The translations under genes and the position numbers were made by a program. This document shows positions 1 through 7,876 of a stretch of 47,567 bases of DNA, one piece after another. Each line of letters opens with the position of its first letter. Within the stretch, counting starts at the first letter, position 1. Origin of the DNA: a virus. The notes beneath the pieces were generated by a model. That model was given only the letters and a program-made list of their open reading frames with translations, searched no databases and was not told the DNA's origin. Location of the stretch: positions 1-47,567 of the IMG/VR virus record IMGVR_UViG_3300047157_000049. The stretch is one strand, 5' to 3'.

Positions 1-685
1 CTTTATTAAAACCAAACACTTGACCTTGAAACGCGCCCGATCTACCTACAGTACATAAGTCCTGTGAATAAGACATTATAGATGGAGCAATAGCAGAAGC
101 AGGAGGGGCTTCTGATTTTACGTTTTGGTTGATTGTTTGAGTTGAGTTCGACTCATTAATGTTTCTGTTCGTGTTGTCAGATTTTGAGTTGTTCTCATTA
201 ACATTCCTATTATCCGTTGTAACATTTGAATCCGACGTCGATTTATTGATATTCGTATTGTTGTTAGTGTTAGTGTTAGTGTTGTTAGAAGTGCTCGTAT
301 TGTTGACATTTTGATTTACCGTAGAATTAACAGTTGAGTTAGAAGTCGAAGTATTAACATTGTTGTTTGTGTTGGTGTTATTAGAAGTCGACGTATTTGT
401 ATTGGTGTTATTGTTGGTGTTTGTTGCCGTATTAATGTTTGTATTCTGATTGGTACTAACATTAGTATTTGTATTTACATTAGTATTTGTATTTACGTTG
501 GTATTGCTGTTGGTGTTATTATTGGTGTTAGTATTAGTATTGGTGTTATTTGTGGTGGTATTGTTAGTAGTATCCAAACTATTTTGCTCGCAATACTGAG
601 AGCCAGCAGTACAGTTACCTGTCTGATCCCCATAAGAATTAAAAGAAAATACCAATCCTAAAGCTAGAAGTGCACGTTTGTTCAT
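1..685 (-). CDS. Secreted Asn/Thr-rich low-complexity protein, 3' end cut by window
   Basis: An uninterrupted minus-strand frame runs from an ATG at 685 off the window edge (228 codons seen). Residues 1-19 look like a signal peptide: Lys-Arg, then a hydrophobic stretch, then a Ser/Tyr/Gly cleavage region. Next come a short Cys-containing segment, about 160 residues made almost only of Asn and Thr with Val, Ser and Ile in alternating patterns such as NTNVNTNTN, and a more complex end starting SYSQDLCTVG. From memory, marine phages carry proteins with this layout (signal peptide, low complexity, conserved Cys-containing end), with no function I can name. It starts 9 bases after the preceding small gene. 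I infer export to the periplasm or outer membrane, perhaps at lysis. The function is unknown. Confidence 0.75.
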   Translation of the reverse strand, partial: MNKRALLALGLVFSFNSYGDQTGNCTAGSQYCEQNSLDTTNNTTTNNTNTNTNTNNNTNSNTNVNTNTNVNTNTNVSTNQNTNINTATNTNNNTNTNTSTSNNTNTNNNVNTSTSNSTVNSTVNQNVNNTSTSNNTNTNTNNNTNINKSTSDSNVTTDNRNVNENNSKSDNTNRNINESNSTQTINQNVKSEAPPASAIAPSIMSYSQDLCTVGRSGAFQGQVFGFNK

Positions 686-694
686 AAATTTTTA

Positions 695-996
695 TTAACA
701 CTTCCAACGCCTTCTAGCTTGCCTTAGCCTTGAGTTAGGATTTTTTGCAGCTTTAGGAAATTTCTTCATCTGCCCTGCAGATCTAGCGCAATAAGATTTA
801 CGTCTTTTAGCAGCTTTACTTCCCTTTTTAACTTTTCCTGTTACTGCGGTTTTTAAGTTTAGATCCTGGGTTTGCTCTGCGATAGAGCAGCAACGCCCTT
901 CGCAGTCATGCCTGCGCCCTGACTTTTGTCTTTACGGTAGTTGGCGCCCTTACCTCTTGTTGTTTTTCGTATTGGGTTTTCTTTTTTGCGGGGCAC
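695..996 (-). CDS. Small basic phage protein, DUF6321-like end; two frameshifts
   Basis: The reconstructed protein has 99 residues, but its reading frame is broken twice: one extra base near 884-891 and one extra A in the A-run read from 850-854. After both corrections the frame is open from a GTG at 996 (AAGGAAG upstream) to TAA at 695-697. It contains KGANYRKDKSQGAGM, then GVAA, YRRANPGSKLKTAVTG and a C-terminus with RRKSYCARSAGQMKKFPKAA and a final RRRWKC. This C-terminus matches a conserved pattern I recall from many marine phages (DUF6321-like). It is strongly basic with two conserved Cys. The role is unknown; nucleic-acid binding is a guess. The start codon is less certain than the rest. 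Confidence 0.7.
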
Positions 997-1106
997 GTTT
1001 TCTTCCTTACTGGTTGTTTTAAATTCTTCTTAAACAGCTTTGCATAGGCTTTTTTTACCTTATCCAAAAACTTTTCAATATATTCGATATACATAATTAT
1101 ACTCAT
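906..1106 (-). CDS. Possible small amphipathic/basic protein
   Basis: A 66-codon frame starts MSIIMYIEYIEKFLDKVKKA, an amphipathic helix with a hydrophobic start, and becomes Lys-rich. Its second half overlaps the preceding DUF6321-like gene in another frame, and that other frame is the one with recognisable protein there. The N-terminal half has no competing gene, so either a short real gene lies here with a disturbed end, or its end has been displaced by another indel. No clear ribosome binding site precedes ATG 1106. I do not recognise it. Confidence 0.35.
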   Translation of the reverse strand: MSIIMYIEYIEKFLDKVKKAYAKLFKKNLKQPVRKKTCPAKKKTQYEKQQEVRAPTTVKTKVRAQA

Positions 1107-1144
1107 TAATAAAAGAGCTAAGACAATAGTATAGCAAATTACAG

Positions 1145-1436
1145 TTATTTTCGTCTCCTAGTTGTCTTTTTTTTAGCCATTGTTCTGACTCTTGTAGGTT
1201 TACCGCCTACACCTTGGGCCTTAGCACGTTTGCGTTTAACTGCACTTCGTTTTTTGTGCGGCTGTCATGCTAGCTGCTTTAGACTTAGGAACACATTTAG
1301 GATAACCTTTTTTCTTAGTAGAAGCTTTTTTTCTACCACAAGGCGCGTGTCCACCGCCTTTTTTCTTTCTTCCTATATCAACCCATTCTTCTTTAAACCA
1401 TTTTGTTAAGCCGCCTTTGGGTTTAGCACTAGCCAT
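1145..1436 (-). CDS. Small basic Cys-containing phage protein; one frameshift
   Basis: ATG at 1436 overlaps the stop of the upstream gene (TAATG). The first 66 residues include KWFKEEWVDIGRKKKGGG and GYPKCVPKSKAASMT. The raw frame then stops early. Removing one A from the A-run read from 1250-1255 continues it as QKRSAVKRKRAKA and on to TAA at 1145-1147, giving 96 residues. The motif series (EEWVDI, the Cys at HAPCGR, YPKCVP, SAVKRKRA) is one I recall from many marine phage structural arms. It is highly basic, with no enzyme motif. The function is unknown; it sits in a coupled cluster of similar tiny basic genes. Confidence 0.75.
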
Positions 1437-1574
1437 TACTTGTACTTCCCGCCCCTAGCTTTATAGGTTTTAGTTAACCAACCAGATGCATAAGCGGACG
1501 GCCAAACTTTGTATTTTCTTTTAGCCTCTGCTTTTACTCTTGCATATAGTTTTTTTATTTGTAGGTGTTGGCAT
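1436..1574 (-). CDS. Tiny conserved basic phage protein; one frameshift
   Basis: The reconstructed 45-residue protein starts at an ATG (1574) that overlaps the upstream stop as TAATG, and ends in TAA that overlaps the next ATG the same way. One extra A in the 7-base A-run read from 1550-1556 breaks the raw frame after residue 8. The corrected frame reads KKLYARVKAEAKRKYKVWPS and then ASGWLTKTYKARGGKYK, a pattern I recall as widespread in phage and giant-virus small proteins (YARVKAEA..W.SAYASGWL..YK.RGG.Y). No function is known to me. Confidence 0.75.
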
Positions 1575-1825
1575 TATGCTCTCCTTGCTGCTTTCGGTTC
1601 TTTTAAAAGAACGATTTGATTTCTTCTTTTCCATTCTAATATTTTTAGGGTTATTGTTCAAAGGGTTGTTGTCTTTGTGTGCAACGTCTTTACCGTCACC
1701 TTTTTTGGCTTTGCCTTTAGCTATCATTAAACGGCGTGCTTTATTACGAGCGGCTCTACGTTTCTTTTTGTGCGGCTGGTGCCTTGGTATCTATCGTATT
1801 CTTGCCGATAGTTTCTGGTAGCCAT
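1574..1825 (-). CDS. Small HNH-like/basic phage protein; two frameshifts
   Basis: The reconstructed 83-residue protein starts MATRNYRQEYDRY, followed by Lys/Arg-rich sequence, then GDGKDVAHKDNNPLNNNPKN and a basic tail ending PKAARRA. The DVAHKDNNPLNNNPKNIR segment resembles the His-Asp-Asn core of HNH-type proteins (H.D..P.NN...N), but the protein is short and lacks zinc-binding Cys pairs, so nuclease activity is doubtful. One missing A at the run read from 1765-1769 and one extra A at 1601-1604 break the raw frame. Both ends use TAATG overlaps with the neighbours, which supports the reconstruction. Confidence 0.7.
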
Positions 1826-2018
1826 TACTTGCCAGTTTTTAGCCATAGCTTTTTTGTGTGCTTGTCTCATGGTATCACCCATAAGCATACGCCTCTTCAT
1901 AAAAGCCATGTGCTTTGCGCTGTGGTGTTTTGCTATGTCTTTTTAGGGATGCCTCTTGGCGTTTAGAAATGCTTTTCTTTTTAACCTGTTGGGAGGGTCT
2001 TTTAGCTTTTCTAGGCAT
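1825..2018 (-). CDS. Small basic helical phage protein; two frameshifts
   Basis: The reconstructed 63-residue protein starts MPRKAKRPSQQVKKKS. After removing one A from the run read from 1928-1931 it continues as RHSKHHSAKHMAFMKRRMLM, then GDTMRQAHKKAMA. A second extra A, in 1836-1840, must be removed to reach the natural end KTGK-stop, which overlaps the next ATG as TAATG. The H-S-K-H-H...KHM...M..G.T..QAHK.A pattern is one I recall from other marine phages. The function is unknown; it is Met/His/Lys rich and probably helical. Confidence 0.7.
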
Positions 2019-2127
2019 TATTTTTTCTTTTTCTTTTTTTAGCAATTTTTTTCTGTAAAAATGTGGGCAAAGTTTTTTGTTTTGCTGTAAGTTTTTTAGC
2101 CGGTTTCTTTTTTTTCATCATTTTCAT
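2011..2127 (-). CDS. Very small Lys-rich protein
   Basis: ATG at 2127 overlaps the upstream stop (TAATG). As read, it encodes 38 residues starting MKMMKKKKPAKKLTAKQ, with LPTFLQKKIAKK in the middle. Three A-runs of 5-7 bases near the end make the exact stop uncertain: one additional A would end it at the TAA at 2018-2020, overlapping the next ATG like its neighbours. About half the residues are Lys. The role is unknown. Confidence 0.55.
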   Translation of the reverse strand: MKMMKKKKPAKKLTAKQKTLPTFLQKKIAKKRKRKNNA

Positions 2128-2318
2128 TACTTTCCTTTGGGTTTTTTAGGTTTATAAACAATGTTGTCTAATTTTTCTGATACTTCAGCTTCGCTCATAA
2201 TAGTATAACCATCAGTAGAAAGTTCTTGGTTAGGCACATTAGGTTGCATTTTAGTTTCTTCAACCTTCATGTCTCCTACTTTACCGGGTTTTTTTGGTCC
2301 TGGTGTTCTAGACGCCAT
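2127..2318 (-). CDS. Small hypothetical protein (63 aa)
   Basis: It encodes 63 residues. I chose the ATG at 2318 because AGGAG lies 8 bases upstream; an earlier ATG is possible but has no binding site. The N-terminus is Pro/Lys-rich (RTPGPKKPGKVGD), the middle is acidic with an SEAEVSEKL helix, and the C-terminus is Lys/Pro rich. It overlaps the previous gene by 11 bases and the next by TAATG, so it is part of the coupled small-gene cluster. I do not recognise it. Confidence 0.65.
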   Translation of the reverse strand: MASRTPGPKKPGKVGDMKVEETKMQPNVPNQELSTDGYTIMSEAEVSEKLDNIVYKPKKPKGK

Positions 2319-2532
2319 CTGTTTTCTCCTGTGCAATTAAAAAATCAACTAACTTTATTTTATCATTAATCTCAACTAATTTACCAACCAGTTGGTCTAA
2401 GTACTCTGTAAAGTTAATGTGCTCTGGTATTGAAGTAGGGTTAGAAGTAAGGACTTCTAGGTCTAAACTGACCTGGGCCCGTTGTCCTTCAAGCGATGCT
2501 TTATAAGCTGTGTAGATAGATCCTTTATCCAT
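2308..2532 (-). CDS. Small coiled-coil-like hypothetical protein (74 aa)
   Basis: It encodes 74 residues with GGAGAG just upstream of ATG 2532. The sequence is helical with heptad-like spacing of Leu/Ile (LDQLVGKLVEINDKIKLVDF), consistent with a short coiled coil. It has no Cys, signal peptide or membrane segment. It lies between the Lys-rich 29-residue peptide and the 63-residue protein, all co-oriented and closely spaced. The function is unknown. Confidence 0.7.
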   Translation of the reverse strand: MDKGSIYTAYKASLEGQRAQVSLDLEVLTSNPTSIPEHINFTEYLDQLVGKLVEINDKIKLVDFLIAQEKTDGV

Positions 2533-2574
2533 TTATCTCTCCTTAGAAGTGTTCTATTACTTCATCTTCCACGG

Positions 2575-2664
2575 TTAGTAACCGTATGAAGATTTCTTTT
2601 TACCTTTTTTAGCTGGCTTTTTCTTTTTAGCAGGCTTCTTTTTGTACATTCCTTTCATACCCAT
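2575..2664 (-). CDS. Lys-rich micro-protein (29 aa)
   Basis: GGAGG lies 10 bases upstream of ATG 2664, and this decides the start over an in-frame ATG at 2688. The product starts MGMKGMYKKKPAKKKK and ends KKSSYGY: a Met-Gly start, a Lys/Pro/Ala repeat and an aromatic tail. I recall very similar peptides beside tail genes of marine phages. Its charge suggests binding to DNA or another polyanion, but nothing in the sequence proves it. Confidence 0.65.
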   Translation of the reverse strand: MGMKGMYKKKPAKKKKPAKKGKKKSSYGY

Positions 2665-2703
2665 TTGATTTATACCTCCGCATTTCATAATATTTATAGT
2701 ACC

Positions 2704-3072
2704 TTAACTAGGTTCTGTTGGAAAGACTACATCGTCAAAAGATGATTTACTTGAATTGTTTGCAGGTACATCTCTTAATGCTTGTCTGTATGTAGCCCAT
2801 TCTGTCTTTTTTTCTGTCGTCAAAGGGCTATCAGAACTTTGTGTCCAATCACATCCTGTTAACAAAAAGTCTCTATCTCTTCTAACTTTAGGCCAAAAAT
2901 CAGGAGTAAAAGCTACTGGACTACCATCTACAAATTTATACTGGCCTGGAGGGTACGTCCCTTCTACAGCTGTTTGTCCACTAGCTAAACCTATGTCAGA
3001 TGCATTAGTAACATTAGAACTTCCTATGCTAATTACTTCGCCAGTTGATGTTGTATATACAGTGTATTTCAT
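2704..3072 (-). CDS. Tail assembly chaperone-like protein
   Basis: The 122-residue protein has a C-terminal half carrying the pattern RRDRDFLLTGCDWTQSSDSP, then LTTEKKTEWATYRQALRD and VPAN. This R.RD.LL...DWTQ..DsPL...W..YRQALRD.P block is typical of phage tail assembly chaperones or tail-fibre assembly proteins (Phage_TAC families). The N-terminal half is small beta-rich sequence. It follows the tip protein gene by one base, fitting a role in folding or assembling tail parts. Family assignment is good; exact partner unknown. Confidence 0.75.
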   Translation of the reverse strand: MKYTVYTTSTGEVISIGSSNVTNASDIGLASGQTAVEGTYPPGQYKFVDGSPVAFTPDFWPKVRRDRDFLLTGCDWTQSSDSPLTTEKKTEWATYRQALRDVPANNSSKSSFDDVVFPTEPS

Positions 3073-3073
3073 T

Positions 3074-4969
3074 TTACGTCCCTTGCGTATTATCCATAGT
3101 TACGTATAAAGCTGCATAAGTGGAGTTAACTTGCCCGCCCGAGACATTCCAATTAATTCTCCAATACACAGTGCTTTGAGTAGAACTTAATCCTGATATA
3201 TTACCATCCCAAACATACACATAAGACCTATAAGTACCTGAATCTGCATTTATTAAAGGACTAAGACTTGTAAAGTTAGAATTATCAAAACTATATTGAA
3301 TAGTGCCGTTTCTAACATCACCAAGCACCGCAGAGTATATAACTCTATACCCCGCTCCATTTCTTACATTAGTAATAGTAACCCCAAAATTTACAACAGA
3401 ACTAGTTTCTAAGGAAACAATAGTGCTACCGGGGTATGTACCTGACCAAGAAGAATTTTCTCCGGTAACTTGCAAAGGCACTTCAGCAGCATCTGCTCTA
3501 TGGCTTATTATTTTAGTTTCTACATCAGCAAACTTTTTAACTGCTAAAGTATCTACATTTATTTCTGTACCTGTAATAGTCTCAGCGGCTATTTGAGTAG
3601 CTGTAATAGTATTACCGGCTATTTGATCGGCTGTAATAGTCTCAGCGGCTATTTCAGTAGCTGTAATAGTGGCACTATCTATTTGAGTAGCCGTAATAGT
3701 ATCCGCTATAATTTTTCCACCATGCAAAGTGTCAATCTTTGCATTTGTAATATCCCCGTCTTTAATTCGCGCTTGGTCTATGTAAACCACACCACCATCA
3801 ACAATAAAAGGAGCTATGTTTGAAGACCCACTCCAAATAGCAAATTTGTCAGCTTGAAACTGTACGTAGGACTGGGCCCCTGAACCACTGCTCGCGTTTG
3901 AACCAATTACCATACCAGCAGCTGACTTACTGCCATTGGATTCAGTTGCAACTGTAAGCACAAACATAGCATTTACATCACCGTTAAGATTAGCTGTGGT
4001 AGTATTTAACGTGTTAACACTAGCAGTTAAAGTATTATTGTTGCTGGTAACGGTGGAAGTTAAGTTGGTAACTGCAGTAGCAGTAGAACTTTGTGAGTTT
4101 GTAACAGTAATAATATCTGCTTGTGCACTAGCCATAGCAGCAGTCAAAGTACTACCTGTAAAACTAGTAGCTCCAAATAAATTAACTAGGGTTGAATCAC
4201 GTCCTGCTACCCAAGCATTGTTTGCTGCATTCCTCGTATAGATTTGACCATCATCTGTATCAAACCAAAAATCATGTATTCCTAATGCAGAACCGTCGGT
4301 TCTGGTACTTGGAGCACTGCTTTGTTTAATAACAGTAGCCGCTGCTGCGCCTGTGGCAATTAAATTATACCCAGGTAAGTCTGCTAATGTTTCGCTAAGG
4401 GCGGCCATAGTCGCCCCTATGTTTTCTACGGTTGTAGCACTAGCCATGTTTGACCAAGGCCCTGGATTGTTAGAAGTGCTTACAAACCTTACCCAATAAT
4501 AATAAGTACTATCATACTCAAGTCCTTTGTCTGTATATATAAAAGCATTAGTAGTACCAACTAATACAGCACTACTTAAATCTTCTGCTTGAGATCGCCA
4601 AATTTCTGTAAAAGCGTGATTGCCATAAGGAGCAGTATTAGTAGATTGGTTCCAAGATAAAAGAACATCGGTAAATAAGCCACTAGCAGTAAGAGATGTA
4701 GGAGCTGGGGGCACTACAACGTCTCCAACTTCATCTGTAGCTGGGCCAAAGCCGGTTGCGCCAGTGTTAGGGTTGTAGGGGGATTGAGCTAAATCTGTAG
4801 CTAAACCGCTGTCTATAAGCTCCCGTAAAGTTACGGCTCTATCTTTAGGATCGCCCCTCCTGCCAAGCTGCACCTCAAGTGCTTCTTTCATAGATTCTAA
4901 AGCTAGTCCTGTTTCTCTATCTACTTGAGCCGGAATGTTCTTAATCGCTGGGACTTTAGTCTTGGCCAT
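3074..4969 (-). CDS. Tail tip/central fibre protein with FN3 and gpJ (DUF1983)-like region
   Basis: The 631-residue protein has, in order: residues 1-60, a helical start; about 88-180, a fibronectin type III-like domain (PPAPTSLTASG ... YYYWVRFVS); about 185-300, a linker with an Asp-Trp-Phe segment; about 300-410, a helical/Thr-rich coiled region; about 345-415, a region like lambda gpJ DUF1983 (AGMVIG ... FQADKFAIW ... PFIVDGG ... YIDQARIKDGDITNAKI); then tandem repeats of the type ITATQIAAET, six to seven copies; and a beta-rich C-terminus. It is probably a trimeric straight fibre at the tail tip. Its start overlaps the upstream stop by TAATG. A gpJ-like module beside podovirus-type head and ejection genes is notable. 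Confidence 0.75.
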   Translation of the reverse strand: MAKTKVPAIKNIPAQVDRETGLALESMKEALEVQLGRRGDPKDRAVTLRELIDSGLATDLAQSPYNPNTGATGFGPATDEVGDVVVPPAPTSLTASGLFTDVLLSWNQSTNTAPYGNHAFTEIWRSQAEDLSSAVLVGTTNAFIYTDKGLEYDSTYYYWVRFVSTSNNPGPWSNMASATTVENIGATMAALSETLADLPGYNLIATGAAAATVIKQSSAPSTRTDGSALGIHDFWFDTDDGQIYTRNAANNAWVAGRDSTLVNLFGATSFTGSTLTAAMASAQADIITVTNSQSSTATAVTNLTSTVTSNNNTLTASVNTLNTTTANLNGDVNAMFVLTVATESNGSKSAAGMVIGSNASSGSGAQSYVQFQADKFAIWSGSSNIAPFIVDGGVVYIDQARIKDGDITNAKIDTLHGGKIIADTITATQIDSATITATEIAAETITADQIAGNTITATQIAAETITGTEINVDTLAVKKFADVETKIISHRADAAEVPLQVTGENSSWSGTYPGSTIVSLETSSVVNFGVTITNVRNGAGYRVIYSAVLGDVRNGTIQYSFDNSNFTSLSPLINADSGTYRSYVYVWDGNISGLSSTQSTVYWRINWNVSGGQVNSTYAALYVTMDNTQGT

Positions 4970-6982
4970 TAAATCCCTCTTAGTTCATCTATTGATTCAG
5001 CAATACAAACTTCATTAACTACTTTTGCAGAAGATACTTCTATTGCAAAGTCTTTAAAAACTCTCGGTGGTAGCCTAAGAACGGGTTCGGGTATATTAGT
5101 AGAGCTTATACTTACAGAACTGCCAGCAGCATTAATATAACTGCCTGAAACTGAGTGTTGTGTGCCAGAGAGAGCAATAGTTCCTGTATAAAACAGTGTG
5201 CCATCTCCATATACTTTTACTGTAACAGGAAAGGCTTCAGCATCTACTTTTACAAAACCCATGCTGGTTGGTTTAGACGGAACAAAGTCTTTAGATTTCC
5301 AAGTATATGTTTGGTCTGTTGTACCACCTTGAAACTTTTTAATTTGGTTTGCAATAATTAAATAGGCGTTGCCGTCATCAGGATCAGTAAACGTACCTCT
5401 AATAAGTGCACTTGCAGTTAACTCAGTTAGTGCATTTTTACCCCCTCTAGGGTCAAATATAAAACCACCAAATCCAGAACCTGTATTGTAAAAACCTAAA
5501 TATCTACCTTTCCACAAAGTAGCATTAATAGTGCTTGGGTAGTAAGTAGATTGCCATTGGTCTGGGCTTATTAGTCCTTCAGTAATAATTTGTACGTCTG
5601 TACCCGCAGCTGCAACTAACCCTTCTGCCCCTGCATAAATAACATATTGGCCCATATCTACCATTGATGTTTTACTTAAACAGGCTTGAGTAGATTCAAT
5701 TTTAATTGCACTCATAGAGGCAGGATCCGACCCTGCAACTAAATATGGCGAGCCCTCAGTAGTTACAATTAAACCATTACCAACAGCTTTCATGCCTACA
5801 ATGTTATCTTCTATAGCTGTGCGATAAGAAGTAGGCCAAGCATGAGGTAAAAAGGGTTCAGAAAAACATATACGCTTACCAGTAAAACCTGCCATTATGC
5901 CATTTGGTAAAGCCGTTAGACCCTTCATCGGACCATCGGGGTATGTAGAACTATCATCATCTGGTGGCGCTACCCAATAGTAAGAAGGTATAACTTCAGC
6001 TAACTCATCATTATTAGATGTATCATCATAACTAGTAGTTGCCATTGCAACTTCCGCAACAAACTGAAAAGCTGTGGTATTAGAACCTGTATTAGATCTG
6101 TATATGCGTTTTGTACCAGCACTAGAACCAAAATTGTTATTTGATTTAGCGCCAGCTGTTGATAAATTACTTACAGTAATTACAGCGTTGTCATCAGTTG
6201 TAAGTACAGTAGAAGCTGCCGATGGAGGTCCTTCTTCGCCGTACGCACTTACAAAGGTATAAACATAAGAAGTAGAAAAATCAGGTAGTTGATCTGCAAG
6301 GCCTTTAAATGTAGCACCATCACTAATAGTTCCCGACGTGCTTGCGCCCGTAGCTGATACTGGTACTTCTACAGTTAAAGTAGTTGCACTGGGTACAGTA
6401 GCTATTTTGTGTGTTTGGTTTATATCATCTGCTGGTACAGCGTTTTGAGCACCAAAACCTGCAAGCGTTACATATTGACCTACCGCCGCACCGTGATCAC
6501 TGGCCGTGGTCACTGTCAGCACTGATGAACTGCTGGACGTAGTTAAAGTGGCGTTAATTGATACCGGTGTTTTAATTGCAACGGCTGGTGTATTTGGGGG
6601 GCTTCAATTCCCAACCTAAAAAATGCGTTAGGGTATACAGTTCCACCTATTATATTGGTGCTTCTGCCCATACGTGGAAAGATTGCCCCGTCCAATAAAC
6701 AGTGTTGTTTGTATCACCTGCTATAGGCCCAGGTACAACATCTACGTCTTCATCGAACTGTAGCCATTGAGTATCAGTGTATTTGTATATGCTTTGTCTA
6801 TTAGAATTAGACAAAGTAGTTACATCTGCTTTTGGGTTTACAACTGTGTCATCAGTTATAGGGGTTAAACGTTGACTCTCTAAGTTAACGTTTGAAGCTG
6901 TTTGGGCTAGGGTGTCTTCTAGTAATCTAGGTGAGACCTGCGGAGCAATTCCACCAAACTGGATAAGTTTAAAATACGCCAT
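4969..6982 (-). CDS. Tail nozzle/stabilisation-like structural protein; two frameshifts
   Basis: Two frames (start 6982, and the frame ending 4969) are parts of one gene. Adding one G to the G-run read from 6686-6689 and one C to the C-run read from 6596-6601 gives a continuous 671-residue protein through AIFPRMGRSTNIIGGTVYPN and TPAVAIKTPVSINA. The N-terminus (LIQFGGIAPQVSPRLLEDTLAQ) is typical of a marine-podovirus tail protein; the body is beta-rich with repeated strand patterns (SYVYTFVSAYGEEGPPSAAS, GLTALPNGIMAGF), compatible with a beta-propeller nozzle such as T7 gp12 or P22 gp10. Assignment rests on pattern and context only. Confidence 0.6.
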
Positions 6983-6983
6983 A

Positions 6984-7055
6984 TCATCTGAAAGTATACA
7001 CGATTATGCTAATGATTCCTGCCGAAGACAACCCAAAAGGCACACGTTCAAACAT
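6984..7055 (-). CDS. Possible 23-residue membrane peptide
   Basis: ATG 7055 overlaps the end of the coiled-coil gene. The product MFERVPFGLSSAGIISIIVY (three further residues follow) has one hydrophobic segment long enough to lie in a membrane. It ends just before the nozzle-like gene. It could be a lysis accessory because it is next to the endolysin and holin genes, but it is too short to be certain it is a gene. Confidence 0.4.
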   Translation of the reverse strand: MFERVPFGLSSAGIISIIVYTFR

Positions 7056-7264
7056 GCTTAACCCCTTTTGAATTTACTATAGCTTTTTGTTCGACAGTTT
7101 CTACTCTGTTTTCAAGTCTATCCATTCGCATAATAAATCTGTCATTTTGTTTCAATACAGTCGTTACCCTTTCTTCTATACGAGCAATAGCAATGACAGC
7201 ATCTGATAGTCTTATCTATTTTGCTTTCTAGTTTGTCTAGTCTATTTGATACTTCGTCGATCAC
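7048..7264 (-). CDS. Short coiled-coil protein in the lysis cluster; one frameshift
   Basis: GTG 7264 overlaps the endolysin stop (GTGA). With one surplus base removed near 7208-7213 the frame gives 71 residues: VIDEVSNRLDKLESKIDKL, then SDAVIAIARIEERVTTVLKQ and a further helix with heptads (RMDRLENRVETVEQKA). The entire protein is predicted to be coiled coil, with no membrane segment. Similar short coiled coils accompany phage lysis genes, but no family name can be assigned safely. Confidence 0.6.
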
Positions 7265-7650
7265 TTGTAACTCCATATATGTGGTCGAGGTCTGCTTGGT
7301 TGTGTGTCAAGCGTATCAAGGTGAATGAATCTGCCATCACCATGTTGTTTTACTCCTAACCCTGTAATACCATGTTTAAGGGCTACTTCAATTAATTTTA
7401 AAGCGTCCTTGCCACGTATTAGTATATCTATTGCTTTACCAGAAGCATGGGCTCCTGGTGTTTTTTTCTTGGCTTCTATTGGATGAGTTTTATCTCTATA
7501 AGCACTAGTTACAACAAAAGGCACTCCTACCTCTTCTCGTATTATATCCAGTTTTTGCATGAAGTCATCATCCATTTCACACAAACCGGTGTGTTTACAC
7601 TTTACTTCGTCTTCAGTAAAGTACTTCCAATTATTCTTCTTTTTCCACAT
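7261..7650 (-). CDS. M15-type peptidase endolysin
   Basis: The 129-residue protein matches the peptidase M15 (M15_3) pattern: FTEDEVKC at the start, LDIIREEVGVPFVVTSAYRD, then PGAHASGKAIDI (HxxGxAxD zinc site) and FIHLDT with the last His ligand. These enzymes cut peptide bonds in peptidoglycan cross-links (L-Ala-D-Glu or D-Ala-D-Ala type). All zinc ligands expected for the family (His, Asp, His) are visible. It overlaps the DUF6447-like gene by 20 bases and lies two genes from the holin, so it is the lysis endolysin. No signal peptide is seen, so release through the holin is expected. Confidence 0.88.
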   Translation of the reverse strand: MWKKKNNWKYFTEDEVKCKHTGLCEMDDDFMQKLDIIREEVGVPFVVTSAYRDKTHPIEAKKKTPGAHASGKAIDILIRGKDALKLIEVALKHGITGLGVKQHGDGRFIHLDTLDTQPSRPRPHIWSYK

Positions 7651-7861
7651 GTTTTACTTTGTCTTCCTTAAGAAACACTTTAAGTTCTTCAGATATTACT
7701 TTTTGTGCCGCTTGATTAACTTTTAAATCATAAGAAATTTTAGCAATATCTTGTTGTAATTTAACAAGCATATTAAAACCTTCTATTGTTCTTGGGGTTA
7801 AGTCTTCAATTTTATATTCTAAACCATCAAAATTAACGGTTTTTAGTTCGTTGTCAGTCAT
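7631..7861 (-). CDS. DUF6447-like small protein
   Basis: The 76-residue protein has an N-terminal TVNFDGLEYKIEDLTPRT segment followed by a long helix (MLVKLQQDIAKISYDLKVNQ) and a charged end. This gives the layout of DUF6447, a small phage/bacterial family of unknown function with a short beta hairpin then a coiled-coil helix. It is encoded between holin and endolysin genes and overlaps the latter. The family call is from memory of the pattern. Confidence 0.65.
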   Translation of the reverse strand: MTDNELKTVNFDGLEYKIEDLTPRTIEGFNMLVKLQQDIAKISYDLKVNQAAQKVISEELKVFLKEDKVKHVEKEE

Positions 7862-7876
7862 AAATTACTCCTTAAT

